Assembly: GCF_003261055.1 (NCBI RefSeq)
Contig: NZ_CP030073.1
Location: forward strand, 3,720,001 to 3,784,000
Source of the DNA: Streptomyces cadmiisoli
GTDB taxonomy: Bacteria > Actinomycetota > Actinomycetes > Streptomycetales > Streptomycetaceae
Length of the DNA: 64,000 nucleotides
Direction of reading: 5' to 3'
In this document: one piece after another, positions 33,938 to 44,731 of the stretch
Numbering within the stretch: the stretch's first letter is position 1
Layout: each line of letters starts with the position of its first letter
Notes under the pieces: generated by a model
Told to the model about the DNA's origin: nothing
Databases searched by the model: none
What the model saw: the letters and a program-made list of their open reading frames with translations, nothing else
Translations under genes and position numbers: made by a program

Positions 33938-34891
33938 TCAGTCGGGCAGCAGGTGGCCGCGGCGGGACAGCAGGAACCTCTTGAACGCCGCCACCGGGGG
34001 TGTGTCCGGGCGGCCGTCCAGCCAGGCGACGCCGATCTCGCGTGCCGCGCGCGGAGCGGTGACCGTGAGTTCCACGACGCCGGGACGCGCCACGGTGGGC
34101 GGTGGCAGCAGCGCGACCCCGAGACCGGCCGCGACCAGACCCCTGAGCGTCTCGGTCTCCTCCCCCTCGAAGGCGATCCGGGGTTTGAACCCGGCCTCCC
34201 GGCACAGGTCGTCGGTGATGCGGCGCATGCCGTAACCCGGTTCCAGCGTCACGAAGATCTCCTCGGCGGCCTCGGCGAGGCGGACCCGTTTCCGGCCGGC
34301 GAGACGGTGGTCGGCCGGGACGACGAGGCGCAGCTTCTGCTCGTCCAGACGGCGCGCCACCAGGTCGGGGGCGTCCGGGACGGGAGAGGTCAGGCACAGG
34401 TCCAGCTCGCCGGCCCGGAGCCGTTCCAGCATCGCCTCGCCGTAGTTCTGGACCAGGCTGAAGCGGATCCCCGGATGGTCGGCGCGGAAGGCCTGGAGCA
34501 GGCCAGGGACGGTCTCGGCGCCCATGGTGTGCAGGAACCCGAAGGCCACCTTGCCGGTGGCCGGGTCGGCATCGGCGCGCACCTCCTCGGCGGCCCGCGC
34601 GATCTCGGCCAGGGCGCGTTCGACCGAGGCCAGGAACGTCCGGCCGGCGGTGGTCAGCGACACCGTACGGCCGCGGCGGGCGAACAGGTCGACGCCGAGG
34701 TCCTGTTCCAGCCGCACCATGGCCCGGGACAGGGTCGACTGCGGGACGTTCATCTCCTGCGCGGCGCGTGTCACGTGCTCGGTGCGGGCGACGCCGGCGA
34801 AGTGCGCCAGCCGCGGGGCGAGCAGCGCGACGATGTCTTCTGTGTCACTGCTCGGTGACAGCCGGCTTCGTGACCTCTGTTGATGCTCCAC
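33938..34891 (-). CDS. LysR-family transcriptional regulator
   Basis: A 317-residue regulator: helix-turn-helix (about 20-80; HFAGVARTEHVTRAAQEMNV, then QSTLSRAMVRLEQDLGVDLF) and a substrate-binding domain (about 105-310). It is divergent from an MFS exporter gene with a 63-base gap, the usual layout for a LysR regulator controlling an efflux gene. GTG 34891 (VEHQQRS) is chosen because CATAAT on the minus strand (34904-34899) ends eight bases upstream; an ATG at 34918 would cover that promoter. The inducer is unknown. Confidence 0.85.
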   Translation of the reverse strand: MEHQQRSRSRLSPSSDTEDIVALLAPRLAHFAGVARTEHVTRAAQEMNVPQSTLSRAMVRLEQDLGVDLFARRGRTVSLTTAGRTFLASVERALAEIARAAEEVRADADPATGKVAFGFLHTMGAETVPGLLQAFRADHPGIRFSLVQNYGEAMLERLRAGELDLCLTSPVPDAPDLVARRLDEQKLRLVVPADHRLAGRKRVRLAEAAEEIFVTLEPGYGMRRITDDLCREAGFKPRIAFEGEETETLRGLVAAGLGVALLPPPTVARPGVVELTVTAPRAAREIGVAWLDGRPDTPPVAAFKRFLLSRRGHLLPD

Positions 34892-34954
34892 AGGAACGAT
34901 TATGGCGATTCCATGCATTGGACGGATGAGTGGGCGGGTCCTTAGGTTCGAAGC

Positions 34955-36226
34955 ATGAACCCCGCCGATACCGGGGCGTCCACCACCCTGGACGCCGCAG
35001 CCCCCGTCCCTGCCGCCCCCGTCGCCGACTCGCGCATGGCCCCCGGCGGGCCCGGCTACCGCCGGATGAGCCTCGCCCTGTTCCTCGCGGGCGTCGCGAC
35101 CTTCGCGCTCCTCTACTCCACACAGGCCCTCCTCCCCCTGATCTCCGGCGACTTCGGCGTGACGGCGAGCGAGGCCAGCTGGACGGTGGCGGCCTCCACC
35201 GGCGGACTGGCGCTGTTCGTCCTCCCGATGAGCGCGCTGTCGGAGCGGTACGGCAGGCGTACGGTCATGACGGCGTCCCTCGCTCTCGCGGTGGCGATCG
35301 CCCTGCTCATCCCCTTCGCGCCCTCGCTGGGCGCGCTGGTGGCGCTGCGGGCGGTGCAGGGCGCGGCGCTGGCCGGGCTGCCGGCGTCGGCGGCCGCGTA
35401 CCTCGCGGAGGAGGTCCGGCCCCGCGCGCTGATCACCGCGATCGGCCTGTTCGTGGCCGGCAACAGCATCGGCGGGATGAGCGGCCGGGTGCTGACCGGC
35501 TGGGTCGCGCAGGAGTGGGGCTGGCGGATCGCGGTCGGCGCGCTCGGCCTGGTCGCCGTGGCCTGCGCGGTCGCCTTCCGGCTGCTGCTGCCGGCCCCGA
35601 AGCACTTCGTGCCGGGCTCGCCGCGTCCGCGGGTGCTGGCCCGCACGGTCCGCGACCACCTCGCCGACCCGCTGCTGCGCCGCCTGTACGCGATCGGCGC
35701 CCTGTTCATGACGGTGTTCGGCGGCGTCTACACGGTGATCGGGTACCGCCTGACCGAGGAGCCGTTCTCGCTCCCGCAGGGCATCGTCGGCTCGATCTTC
35801 CTGGTCTACCTGGTCGGCACGGTGTCGGCGTCGACGGCGGGCCGGCTGGTCGGCCGGCTGGGCCGGCGCGGCGCCCTGTACCTGGCGGGCGGCACCACGG
35901 CCTCGGGCCTGCTGCTGTCCACGGCGGACTCGCTGGCGCCGGTCCTGGTCGGCCTGGTCCTGATCACCGCGGGCTTCTTCGCGGGGCACGCGGTCGCCTC
36001 GGCGGCGGTCAGCAAGACGGCCACCCGGGGCCGCGCCCAGGCCGCCGCGCTGTACCAGTCGGCGTACTACATCGGGTCCAGCGTGGGCAGCACCGTCGGG
36101 GCCGTGGCCTTCCACGCGGGCGGCTGGGCCGGCACCGTCGGGGTCGGGCTGCTGGCGGTGCTCGGTGTCGTGGGCATCACCCTGCTCGGCTCCCGCGCGG
36201 CACGGCTGGCGACGCGGGTGGCGTAG
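34955..36226 (+). CDS. MFS transporter, probable drug or metabolite exporter
   Basis: A 423-residue permease with about 12 transmembrane helices. The cytoplasmic loop after helix 2 reads SALSERYGRRTVM, a form of the MFS A motif, and PASAAAYLAEEVRPRALITA fits helix 4-5 of the sugar/arabinose efflux-like (AraJ/YnfM) subgroup. TAGGTT at 34943-34948 ends seven bases before the ATG, so it looks leaderless. The divergent LysR gene probably controls it. The substrate is not predictable. Confidence 0.87.
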   Translation: MNPADTGASTTLDAAAPVPAAPVADSRMAPGGPGYRRMSLALFLAGVATFALLYSTQALLPLISGDFGVTASEASWTVAASTGGLALFVLPMSALSERYGRRTVMTASLALAVAIALLIPFAPSLGALVALRAVQGAALAGLPASAAAYLAEEVRPRALITAIGLFVAGNSIGGMSGRVLTGWVAQEWGWRIAVGALGLVAVACAVAFRLLLPAPKHFVPGSPRPRVLARTVRDHLADPLLRRLYAIGALFMTVFGGVYTVIGYRLTEEPFSLPQGIVGSIFLVYLVGTVSASTAGRLVGRLGRRGALYLAGGTTASGLLLSTADSLAPVLVGLVLITAGFFAGHAVASAAVSKTATRGRAQAAALYQSAYYIGSSVGSTVGAVAFHAGGWAGTVGVGLLAVLGVVGITLLGSRAARLATRVA

Positions 36227-36363
36227 CCGCTCAGTGTCTCATTCCCCGCCCCGGTGACCAGCGCCTTCCGCCGGTCCGGGGGCCATTGTCAGTGGGCTGC
36301 GGTAGCTTCCGAAGTGCTGGGCTCAATGGCGCGGCACGGGACGGCCACAGGGGTGGGTGGACG

Positions 36364-37368
36364 ATGGGCAACGGCACGGCGACGACAGACCTCGAAGCGG
36401 CACTGGAGAAGCACCGCGTCGAGCTGACCGGTTACTGCTACCGGATGCTCGGTTCCTCCTTCGAGGCCGAGGACGCGGTCCAGGACACCCTGGTCCGCGC
36501 CTGGCGCAGCTTCGACAAGTTCGAGGGCCGCTCCAGCGTGCGCTCCTGGCTCTACCGGATCGCGACGAACGTCTGCCTCGACATGCTGAGCGCCGGGAAC
36601 AAGCGCGCCCGGCCGATGGACCTGTCCGAGGCCACCCCGCTCGCCCGGGCCGCCCTCTCGCCCCGCCCCGACCACACCTGGCTGGAGCCGATGCCCGACG
36701 CCCGCGTGCTGCCCGCGACCGCCGACCCGGCCGAGGCCGCGGTCGCCAAGGAGTCGGTGCGCCTCGCGTTCATGGCGGCCCTGCAGCAACTGCCGCCCAA
36801 GCAGCGCGCGGTGCTGATCCTGCGCGAGGTGCTGGCCTGGAAGGCGGCCGAGGTGGCCGAGCTGCTCGGCACCTCCGTCGCGTCGGTGAACAGCGCCCTG
36901 CAGCGCGCCCGCGCGACCCTCGCCGAGCGGGCGGACACGGGCGCCGACGCGGCCGTGAGCGACCCGCTGGACGAGGAGCAGCAAAAGCTCCTGGAACGGT
37001 ACGTCGCCGCCTTCGAGGGGTACGACATGACGGCGCTGACGGCCCTCCTGCACGAGGACGCCGTGATGACGATGCCGCCGTTCGACCTGTGGCTGCGCGG
37101 CCCCGCGGACATCACGGGCTTCATGACCACGATCGGCTCCGCCTGCGCGGGCTCCCGCCTGCGGCCCGTCCGGGTCAACGGACTGCCGGGCTTCGCGCAC
37201 TACAAGCCGGACCCGGAATCGGGCGGGTTCGCGCCGTGGGCGGTGCAGGTGCTGGAGATCTCAGACGGCCGGATCACCGGGTTCCACTGCTTCCTCGACA
37301 CCAAGCGGTGGTTCCCGCTGTTCGGGCTGCCCCTCCATCTCGAAGCGGAGGCCGACCAGGTCGAGTAG
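36364..37368 (+). CDS. ECF sigma factor with SnoaL-like C-terminal domain
   Basis: A 334-residue sigma factor of the SigG/SigJ-like kind. Region 2 covers about 15-85 (GYCYRMLGSSFEAEDAVQDT, then SWLYRIATNVCLDML), region 4 about 135-190 (LPPKQRAVLILREVLAWKAAEVAELL, VNSALQRARATL), and a SnoaL/NTF2-like domain about 205-330. In related sigma factors this C-terminal domain modulates activity in place of a separate anti-sigma factor, and none is encoded next to it. The ATG at 36364 follows GGGTGG. Its last 108 bases overlap the antisense STAS gene. Confidence 0.88.
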   Translation: MGNGTATTDLEAALEKHRVELTGYCYRMLGSSFEAEDAVQDTLVRAWRSFDKFEGRSSVRSWLYRIATNVCLDMLSAGNKRARPMDLSEATPLARAALSPRPDHTWLEPMPDARVLPATADPAEAAVAKESVRLAFMAALQQLPPKQRAVLILREVLAWKAAEVAELLGTSVASVNSALQRARATLAERADTGADAAVSDPLDEEQQKLLERYVAAFEGYDMTALTALLHEDAVMTMPPFDLWLRGPADITGFMTTIGSACAGSRLRPVRVNGLPGFAHYKPDPESGGFAPWAVQVLEISDGRITGFHCFLDTKRWFPLFGLPLHLEAEADQVE

Positions 37369-37650
37369 GGCGTGCAGAGCGGGGGCGGGATCCCGCAGCC
37401 GGATCCGTCCGCCGGCCCGCTTGGCCGTCAGCTCCAGGCGGGCCAGCAGATCCACGGCGGCGAGCCCCGGCGGTCCGAGCCCCGCGACGTCGCACACCAC
37501 CACGGGCGCCCCGGTGGTCTCCAGCAACGCCCGCACGTCGTCGCACAGCCCCGCCACCTCGTCTCGGGCGACGACGGGGCCGGCCAGCACGATGTCCGCG
37601 GGGGTCATGGCATCCACGAGCGGTAGACCGGACGGGCGGGCGGAACTCAT
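37261..37650 (-). CDS. STAS-domain protein
   Basis: A 129-residue protein with a STAS fold core: DIVLAGPVVARDEVAGL, VVVCDVAGLGPPGLAAVDLLARLEL, then GGRIRLRDPAPALHALLDLVGL. STAS domains act as anti-sigma antagonists or phospho-relay scaffolds; the position after CDV where SpoIIAA-like proteins carry a phosphorylatable Ser is Gly-Leu-Gly-Pro-Pro here, so classic phosphorylation is doubtful. An internal ATG at 37608 is an alternative start. The C-terminal third overlaps the sigma factor gene on the opposite strand by 108 bases. Confidence 0.78.
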   Translation of the reverse strand: MSSARPSGLPLVDAMTPADIVLAGPVVARDEVAGLCDDVRALLETTGAPVVVCDVAGLGPPGLAAVDLLARLELTAKRAGGRIRLRDPAPALHALLDLVGLRFEMEGQPEQREPPLGVEEAVEPGDPAV

Positions 37651-37771
37651 CGGGCCGACGCCGATCCGGTGCCGTGGGCTGTCCGCGATGCAGGATCACA
37701 TTGACCCGCCGCCCTCCTTCCCCGGAGGGTTGGATGTATGCCCCATGGATCATCACCGCCCGTGCCGCCCG

Positions 37772-37798
37772 ACGCCTCCGTGACCGTCATGGAGGCGT
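37772..37798 (+). promoter_or_regulatory. Hairpin covering the AEC permease ribosome site
   Basis: ACGCCTCC (37772-37779) pairs perfectly with GGAGGCGT (37791-37798), which includes the GGAGG just before the GTG at 37800. The stem would hide the ribosome site when folded. Confidence 0.5.
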
Positions 37799-37799
37799 T

Positions 37800-38720
37800 G
37801 TGCAGGGGGTGTTGAGCGGCTTCGTCGTCATCGCCGTCGTGATCGCCGTGGGCTACGGCATCGGCCGGGCCGGTCATCTCGGGGAGCAGGGCCGCGAGGT
37901 CCTGACCAAGCTCGCCTTCCATGTCGCCTCACCGGCCCTGCTGTTCACCACGCTGGCCGGGGCCGACCTGTCGGTGGTCTTCTCCGACCGGCTGCTGGTC
38001 ACCGCGCTGAGCACGGCGGCGGTGGCCGGGGTGTTCGTCGCCGTCGGCGCGGTCCGCCGCTGGGGAGTCGGCCGTACGACGATCGGCGCCCTGTGCTCCA
38101 GTTACGTCAACTCCGGCAACCTCGGCATCCCGATCGCGGTGTACGTACTGGGCGACGCGTCGCTGGTGGCGCCGGTGCTGCTGTTCCAGCTGGTCGGGGT
38201 CACGCCGGTCGCGCTGACGGTCCTGGACCTCGCCGGCGGCGGCCGGAAGCGGCCGCTGTGGCAGCGCCTGCTGACGCCGCTGCGCAATCCGATAGCGGTC
38301 GGATCGCTGGCCGGGGTCACGGTGTCGGCGGCGGGCGTCACCGTCCCCGGTCCGCTGCTGGACCCGCTCACCCTGATCGGCAACATGTCGGTCCCGGCGG
38401 TCCTGCTGGCGTTCGGCATCTCCCTGCGCGGCAGCGCACTGCCCCTGCGCGGCGCCGAGCGGGCTCCCGTACTGCTCGCCGTGGCCCTGAAGTCCTTCGC
38501 CCAGCCCGTGGCAGCCTGGGCGCTGGCGGCGGGCGTCTTCGGCCTGCGGGGCGCGGCGCTGCTCGACGTGGTGGTGACCTCGGCGCTGCCCGCCGCGCAG
38601 AACCTCTTCACGTACGCGAGCAGTTACCGGGTGGGTGAGGTCCTGGCGCGGGAGGCGATCCTGCTGTCGACGGTGCTGTCGGTACCGGTCCTGGTGGCGG
38701 TGGCGGCGCTGCTCGGGTGA
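37800..38720 (+). CDS. AEC-family (auxin efflux carrier-like) permease
   Basis: A 306-residue membrane protein with about ten helices, MQGVLSGFVVIAVVIAVGYGIGRAG at the start and the family-typical SSYVNSGNLGIPIAVYVLG (Asn-x-Gly-x-x-Gly-xP in helix 4) and QNLFTYASSY near the C terminus. Members export or import small organic acids, amino acids or auxin-like compounds; the substrate is unknown. The GTG at 37800 is preceded by GGAGG at short spacing, inside a hairpin. It is convergent with deoA and separated from it by a strong terminator. Confidence 0.85.
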   Translation: MQGVLSGFVVIAVVIAVGYGIGRAGHLGEQGREVLTKLAFHVASPALLFTTLAGADLSVVFSDRLLVTALSTAAVAGVFVAVGAVRRWGVGRTTIGALCSSYVNSGNLGIPIAVYVLGDASLVAPVLLFQLVGVTPVALTVLDLAGGGRKRPLWQRLLTPLRNPIAVGSLAGVTVSAAGVTVPGPLLDPLTLIGNMSVPAVLLAFGISLRGSALPLRGAERAPVLLAVALKSFAQPVAAWALAAGVFGLRGAALLDVVVTSALPAAQNLFTYASSYRVGEVLAREAILLSTVLSVPVLVAVAALLG

Positions 38721-38732
38721 CCCCCGGTACGC

Positions 38733-38768
38733 CGGACGGGACCGGTGGTGGTCCACCGGTCCCGTCCG
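38733..38768. terminator. Bidirectional terminator between AEC permease and deoA
   Basis: A perfect 16-bp stem (38733-38748 with 38753-38768) with a 4-base loop. Confidence 0.8.
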
Positions 38769-38788
38769 CGCGAAGGAGAGGCCGCGGG

Positions 38789-40072
<1,284 letters not shown>

Positions 40073-40101
40073 GGCTGGCTTCCTTCCGGAAAGTGCGAGG
40101 T

Positions 40102-40137
40102 GTACGGCCCCTGGGAACCGGGTCCCAGGGGCCGTAC
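40102..40137 (-). terminator. Hairpin between cdd and deoA
   Basis: A perfect 15-bp stem (40102-40116 with 40123-40137, 6-base loop) begins just after the cdd stop and ends before the deoA ribosome site. It should reduce read-through into deoA or protect the upstream mRNA. Confidence 0.7.
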
Positions 40138-40142
40138 GGGAG

Positions 40143-40544
40143 TTACGAGGAGAGGTGGCCGGGGCCGAAAGCCTGCGGCAGCATCCGCGACAGCGGCAGG
40201 ACGCCCTCCGGGGTCTCCAGCAGCAGGTCCGGGCCGCCGAACTCGTGGAGCAGCTGCCGGCAGCGGCCGCACGGGACGAGGATCTCGCCCCTGCCGTCCA
40301 CACAGGTGAAGTGCGTCAGACGGCCGCCTCCGCTGCGCTGCAGCTCCGAGACCAGCCCGCACTCGGCGCACAGGCCGAGGCCGTAGGAGGCGTTCTCGAC
40401 GTTGCAGCCGGAGACGGTGCGGCCGTCGTCGACCAGGGCGGCGACGCCGACCGGGTAGCCCGAGTAGGGGGCGTACGCGTGGGTCATCGCCTCGCGGGCC
40501 ACCTCGCGCAGCGCCGCCCAGTCGACGTCGGCCGGCGGGGTCAC
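40143..40544 (-). CDS. cdd: Cytidine deaminase
   Basis: A 133-residue homotetramer-type cytidine deaminase, converting cytidine or deoxycytidine to (deoxy)uridine. The zinc site is in SGCNVENASYGLGLCAECG with catalytic Glu and a first Cys, and LVPCGRCRQLL with two Cys. HAYAPYSGYPVG is the substrate-binding start. The GTG overlaps the TGA of the upstream permease gene (GTGA), so translation is coupled to it. Its product feeds the uridine/thymidine phosphorylase gene that follows. Confidence 0.94.
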   Translation of the reverse strand: MTPPADVDWAALREVAREAMTHAYAPYSGYPVGVAALVDDGRTVSGCNVENASYGLGLCAECGLVSELQRSGGGRLTHFTCVDGRGEILVPCGRCRQLLHEFGGPDLLLETPEGVLPLSRMLPQAFGPGHLSS

Positions 40545-41818
40545 TTCCCTTGTCCCTTCCGGTACGGCAGGCCGTCCGCCTTCGGCACCCGCAGCCGTTG
40601 CGCGGAGAGCGCGAGGACGACCAGCGTGATGACGTACGGAGTGGCGGAGACGACCTGGTTGGGCACCTCGTTGGTGCCGGCGTACCAGGCGAACATCAGC
40701 GCGCCGACGACCACGGTGATCACAGCCTGGACGTACTTCTTGCGGATCGCCAGCCAGATCGCGCCGATGATCAGCAGCAGGGCGCCGAGCAGCAGCAGCG
40801 CGTGGACGTTCTCCGAGCCGCCGCGCAGGTTGAGGCTGTCGGTGTAGCCGAACAGGCCGGCGCCGATGGCGAGGCCGCCGGGCATCCAGTTGCCGAAGAT
40901 CATCGCCGCGAGGCCGATGTAACCGCGGCCGCTGACCTGGCCCTCCAGGTAGAACGGGTTGGCCACGATGGACAGGAACGCGCCGCCCAGGCCCGCCAGA
41001 CCACCGGAGATGATCACGGCCAGGTACTTGTACTTGTAGACGTTGACGCCGAGGGACTCGGCGGCGACCGGGTTCTCGCCGCAGGAGCGCAGGCGCAGGC
41101 CGAACGCGGTGCGCCACAGGATCCACCAGGTGGCGGGGACCAGCGCGATGGCGATCAGGGTCAGCCAGGAGACATTGGTGACCAGACCGCCGAGCAGGCC
41201 CGCGATGTCGGAGATCAGGAACCAGCCCTTGTCGTTGAGGTCCCTGAGCCCGTCGGCGAGCCCTGGCACGGTGAAGTGGCCGAGGGAGTCCACCGCCGGG
41301 GACTGCTTGGCCGAGCCGCCCGCGTGGCCCTCGAAGGCGAGGGGCGCGAGGTAGCGGGTGGCGCCGAGGGCGAGGATGTTGATCGCCACACCGGAGACGA
41401 TGTGGTTGACGTTGAAGGTGACCGTCACGAAGGCGTGCAGCAGACCGCCGATCGCGCCGCCGAGGATGCCGACCAGGACACCCGTCCACGGGCCCCACTG
41501 GAATCCGGCCCAGGCACCGAACCAGGTGCCGAGGATCATCATGCCCTCGAGGCCGATGTTGATGACGCCCGCGCGTTCGGCCCACAGACCGCCGAGACCG
41601 GCGAGGCCGATCGGCACGGCGAGCTGGAGCGCGGTGGACATCTGGCTGACGTTGGTGATGCCGTCCGCGCCCGTGATGATGCGGACGAGCGAGGTCAGCG
41701 CCAGGGCTCCGGCGATGACCAGCAGCAGGACGGGCCACGACATCCGGCGGCCGGTCGGCGCCACGGGGCGCAGCGTGGGCTGGTTGACGTCGAGGGCTGA
41801 GGTCTGCGGGGCGGTCAT
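40541..41818 (-). CDS. Nucleoside ABC transporter permease, second subunit
   Basis: A 425-residue inner-membrane permease of the BPD_transp_2 family with about ten helices, similar to NupQ/RnsD-type subunits. The segment AERAGVINIGLEGMMILGTWFGAW is a hallmark. It has an extra N-terminal soluble stretch and a middle insert (about 150-185) outside helices. AAGGAGG lies before the ATG at 41818, which overlaps the stop of the first permease (ATGA). It forms the channel with the other permease for nucleosides delivered by BMP lipoproteins. Confidence 0.9.
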   Translation of the reverse strand: MTAPQTSALDVNQPTLRPVAPTGRRMSWPVLLLVIAGALALTSLVRIITGADGITNVSQMSTALQLAVPIGLAGLGGLWAERAGVINIGLEGMMILGTWFGAWAGFQWGPWTGVLVGILGGAIGGLLHAFVTVTFNVNHIVSGVAINILALGATRYLAPLAFEGHAGGSAKQSPAVDSLGHFTVPGLADGLRDLNDKGWFLISDIAGLLGGLVTNVSWLTLIAIALVPATWWILWRTAFGLRLRSCGENPVAAESLGVNVYKYKYLAVIISGGLAGLGGAFLSIVANPFYLEGQVSGRGYIGLAAMIFGNWMPGGLAIGAGLFGYTDSLNLRGGSENVHALLLLGALLLIIGAIWLAIRKKYVQAVITVVVGALMFAWYAGTNEVPNQVVSATPYVITLVVLALSAQRLRVPKADGLPYRKGQGK

Positions 41819-42935
41819 CGGCCAGCCACCTCCTTCGTGTTGTTGGTGGCGCCGAGGACGTGACCGGCGGCCAGCTCGGCGCCGACCCGGCGCTGCTGGC
41901 GACGCTGGCCCCACTCACGGACGGCCTCGTAGGAGACGACGACCGAGAGGACGATCAGGCCCTGCATGATGACCGCGATCTCCTTGTCGTAGCCGTGGAA
42001 GTCCAGCTCGGGCGAAGCCTTGTCGAGCCAGGCCCACAGCAGGGCGGCGAACGCGATGCCGACGGGGCTGTTCCGGCCGAGCAGCGCGATGCCGATGCCG
42101 AGGAAGCCGATGCCGGTGGGGAAGTTCAGGCTGTACGTGTGGGTGTCGCCGAGCAGGATCGGCAGACCCGCGAGACCGGCGATCGCGCCGGAGAGGAGCA
42201 TGGCGGTCAGCACCATGCGCTTGGGGTCCACACCGCTGGCCGCGGCGGCGGTCTCCGAGGCGCCGGAGGCGCGCAGGTCGAAGCCGAAGCGGGTGCGGTT
42301 GAGGGTGACCCAGTAGCCGATGCCGAGCAGGATCGCGAGGACGACCAGGCCGTAGATCTCGCCGGCCGCGCCCATGTCGATGCCGGGCACCCAGCCGGAC
42401 TCGTGCATCTCGCCGGTGGTGTTGTTGTTGCCGACCTTGACGCCGAAGACGTTCGGCAGCCACAGGTAGGCGATGACGGAGGTGGCGATCGCGTTGAGCA
42501 TGATCGTCGCGACCACCTCGCTGACACCGCGGGTGACCTTCAGGACACCGGCGATACCGGACCAGAAGGCGCCGGTGAGCAGCGCGGTCAGGATCAGCAG
42601 CGGGACCTGGACCACGGCCGGCAGGTTCATGTGGGCGCCGACGACGGCGGCCATCATGGCGGCGAGCTGGTACTGCCCGTCGACACCGATGTTGAACAGG
42701 TTCATCCGGAAGCCGATGGCCACCGCGAGCGCCGCGACGTAGTACAGCGAGGCCTGGTTGATGATCAGGACCTGGATGTCGGAGAAACCGAGCTGTTCGA
42801 ACATCAGGGCGAACGGCTCGACCGGGTTCTTGCCGGAGGCGACCAGCACGATCGCGCTCAGCACGAAGGCCACGGCGAGCGCGATGACCGGTCCGGCCAC
42901 CGCGAGGAGCAGGCGCTCCTTGTCGAACTTCTTCA

Positions 42936-42936
<1 letters not shown>
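41815..42936 (-). CDS. Nucleoside ABC transporter permease, first subunit
   Basis: A 373-residue BPD_transp_2 permease with about nine helices, of the NupP/RnsC kind: AIGFRMNLFNIGVDGQYQLAAMMA, KVTRGVSEVVATIMLNAIA and PTGIGFLGIGIALLGRNSPVG are typical of the family. It pairs with the second permease and the ATPase. The ATG shares one base with the ATPase stop (TGATG), and the 3' end overlaps the next permease by four bases, so stoichiometry is probably kept by coupled translation. Confidence 0.9.
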
Positions 42937-44570
<1,634 letters not shown>

Positions 44571-44598
44571 GGCGCACTCTCCTGGGGACGGGGGTCGT

Positions 44599-44610
44599 CT
44601 ACGCGCGTAG
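44599..44610. promoter_or_regulatory. Nucleoside-regulon operator, site 4
   Basis: A perfect CTACGCGCGTAG 17 bases upstream of the ribosome site of the ATPase gene (minus strand), in the gap between the BMP lipoprotein terminator and the importer operon. Confidence 0.8.
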
Positions 44611-44647
44611 CGCCCCTACGGCATGCGAAGGGGCGACGCACCGTGAC

Positions 44648-44684
44648 AACGGGGTACAGGGAGGCACCCTCCCCGTACCCCGTT
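44648..44684. terminator. Terminator after the first BMP lipoprotein gene
   Basis: AACGGGGTAC (44648-44657) pairs with GTACCCCGTT (44675-44684), and an inner GGGAG/CTCCC continues the stem. It separates the binding-protein transcript from the importer operon, which has its own operator. Confidence 0.75.
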
Positions 44685-44731
44685 GAGCGGACGTAACCCC
44701 GCGGTTACTGACTGCTCGGAGTCCTGCTGTT

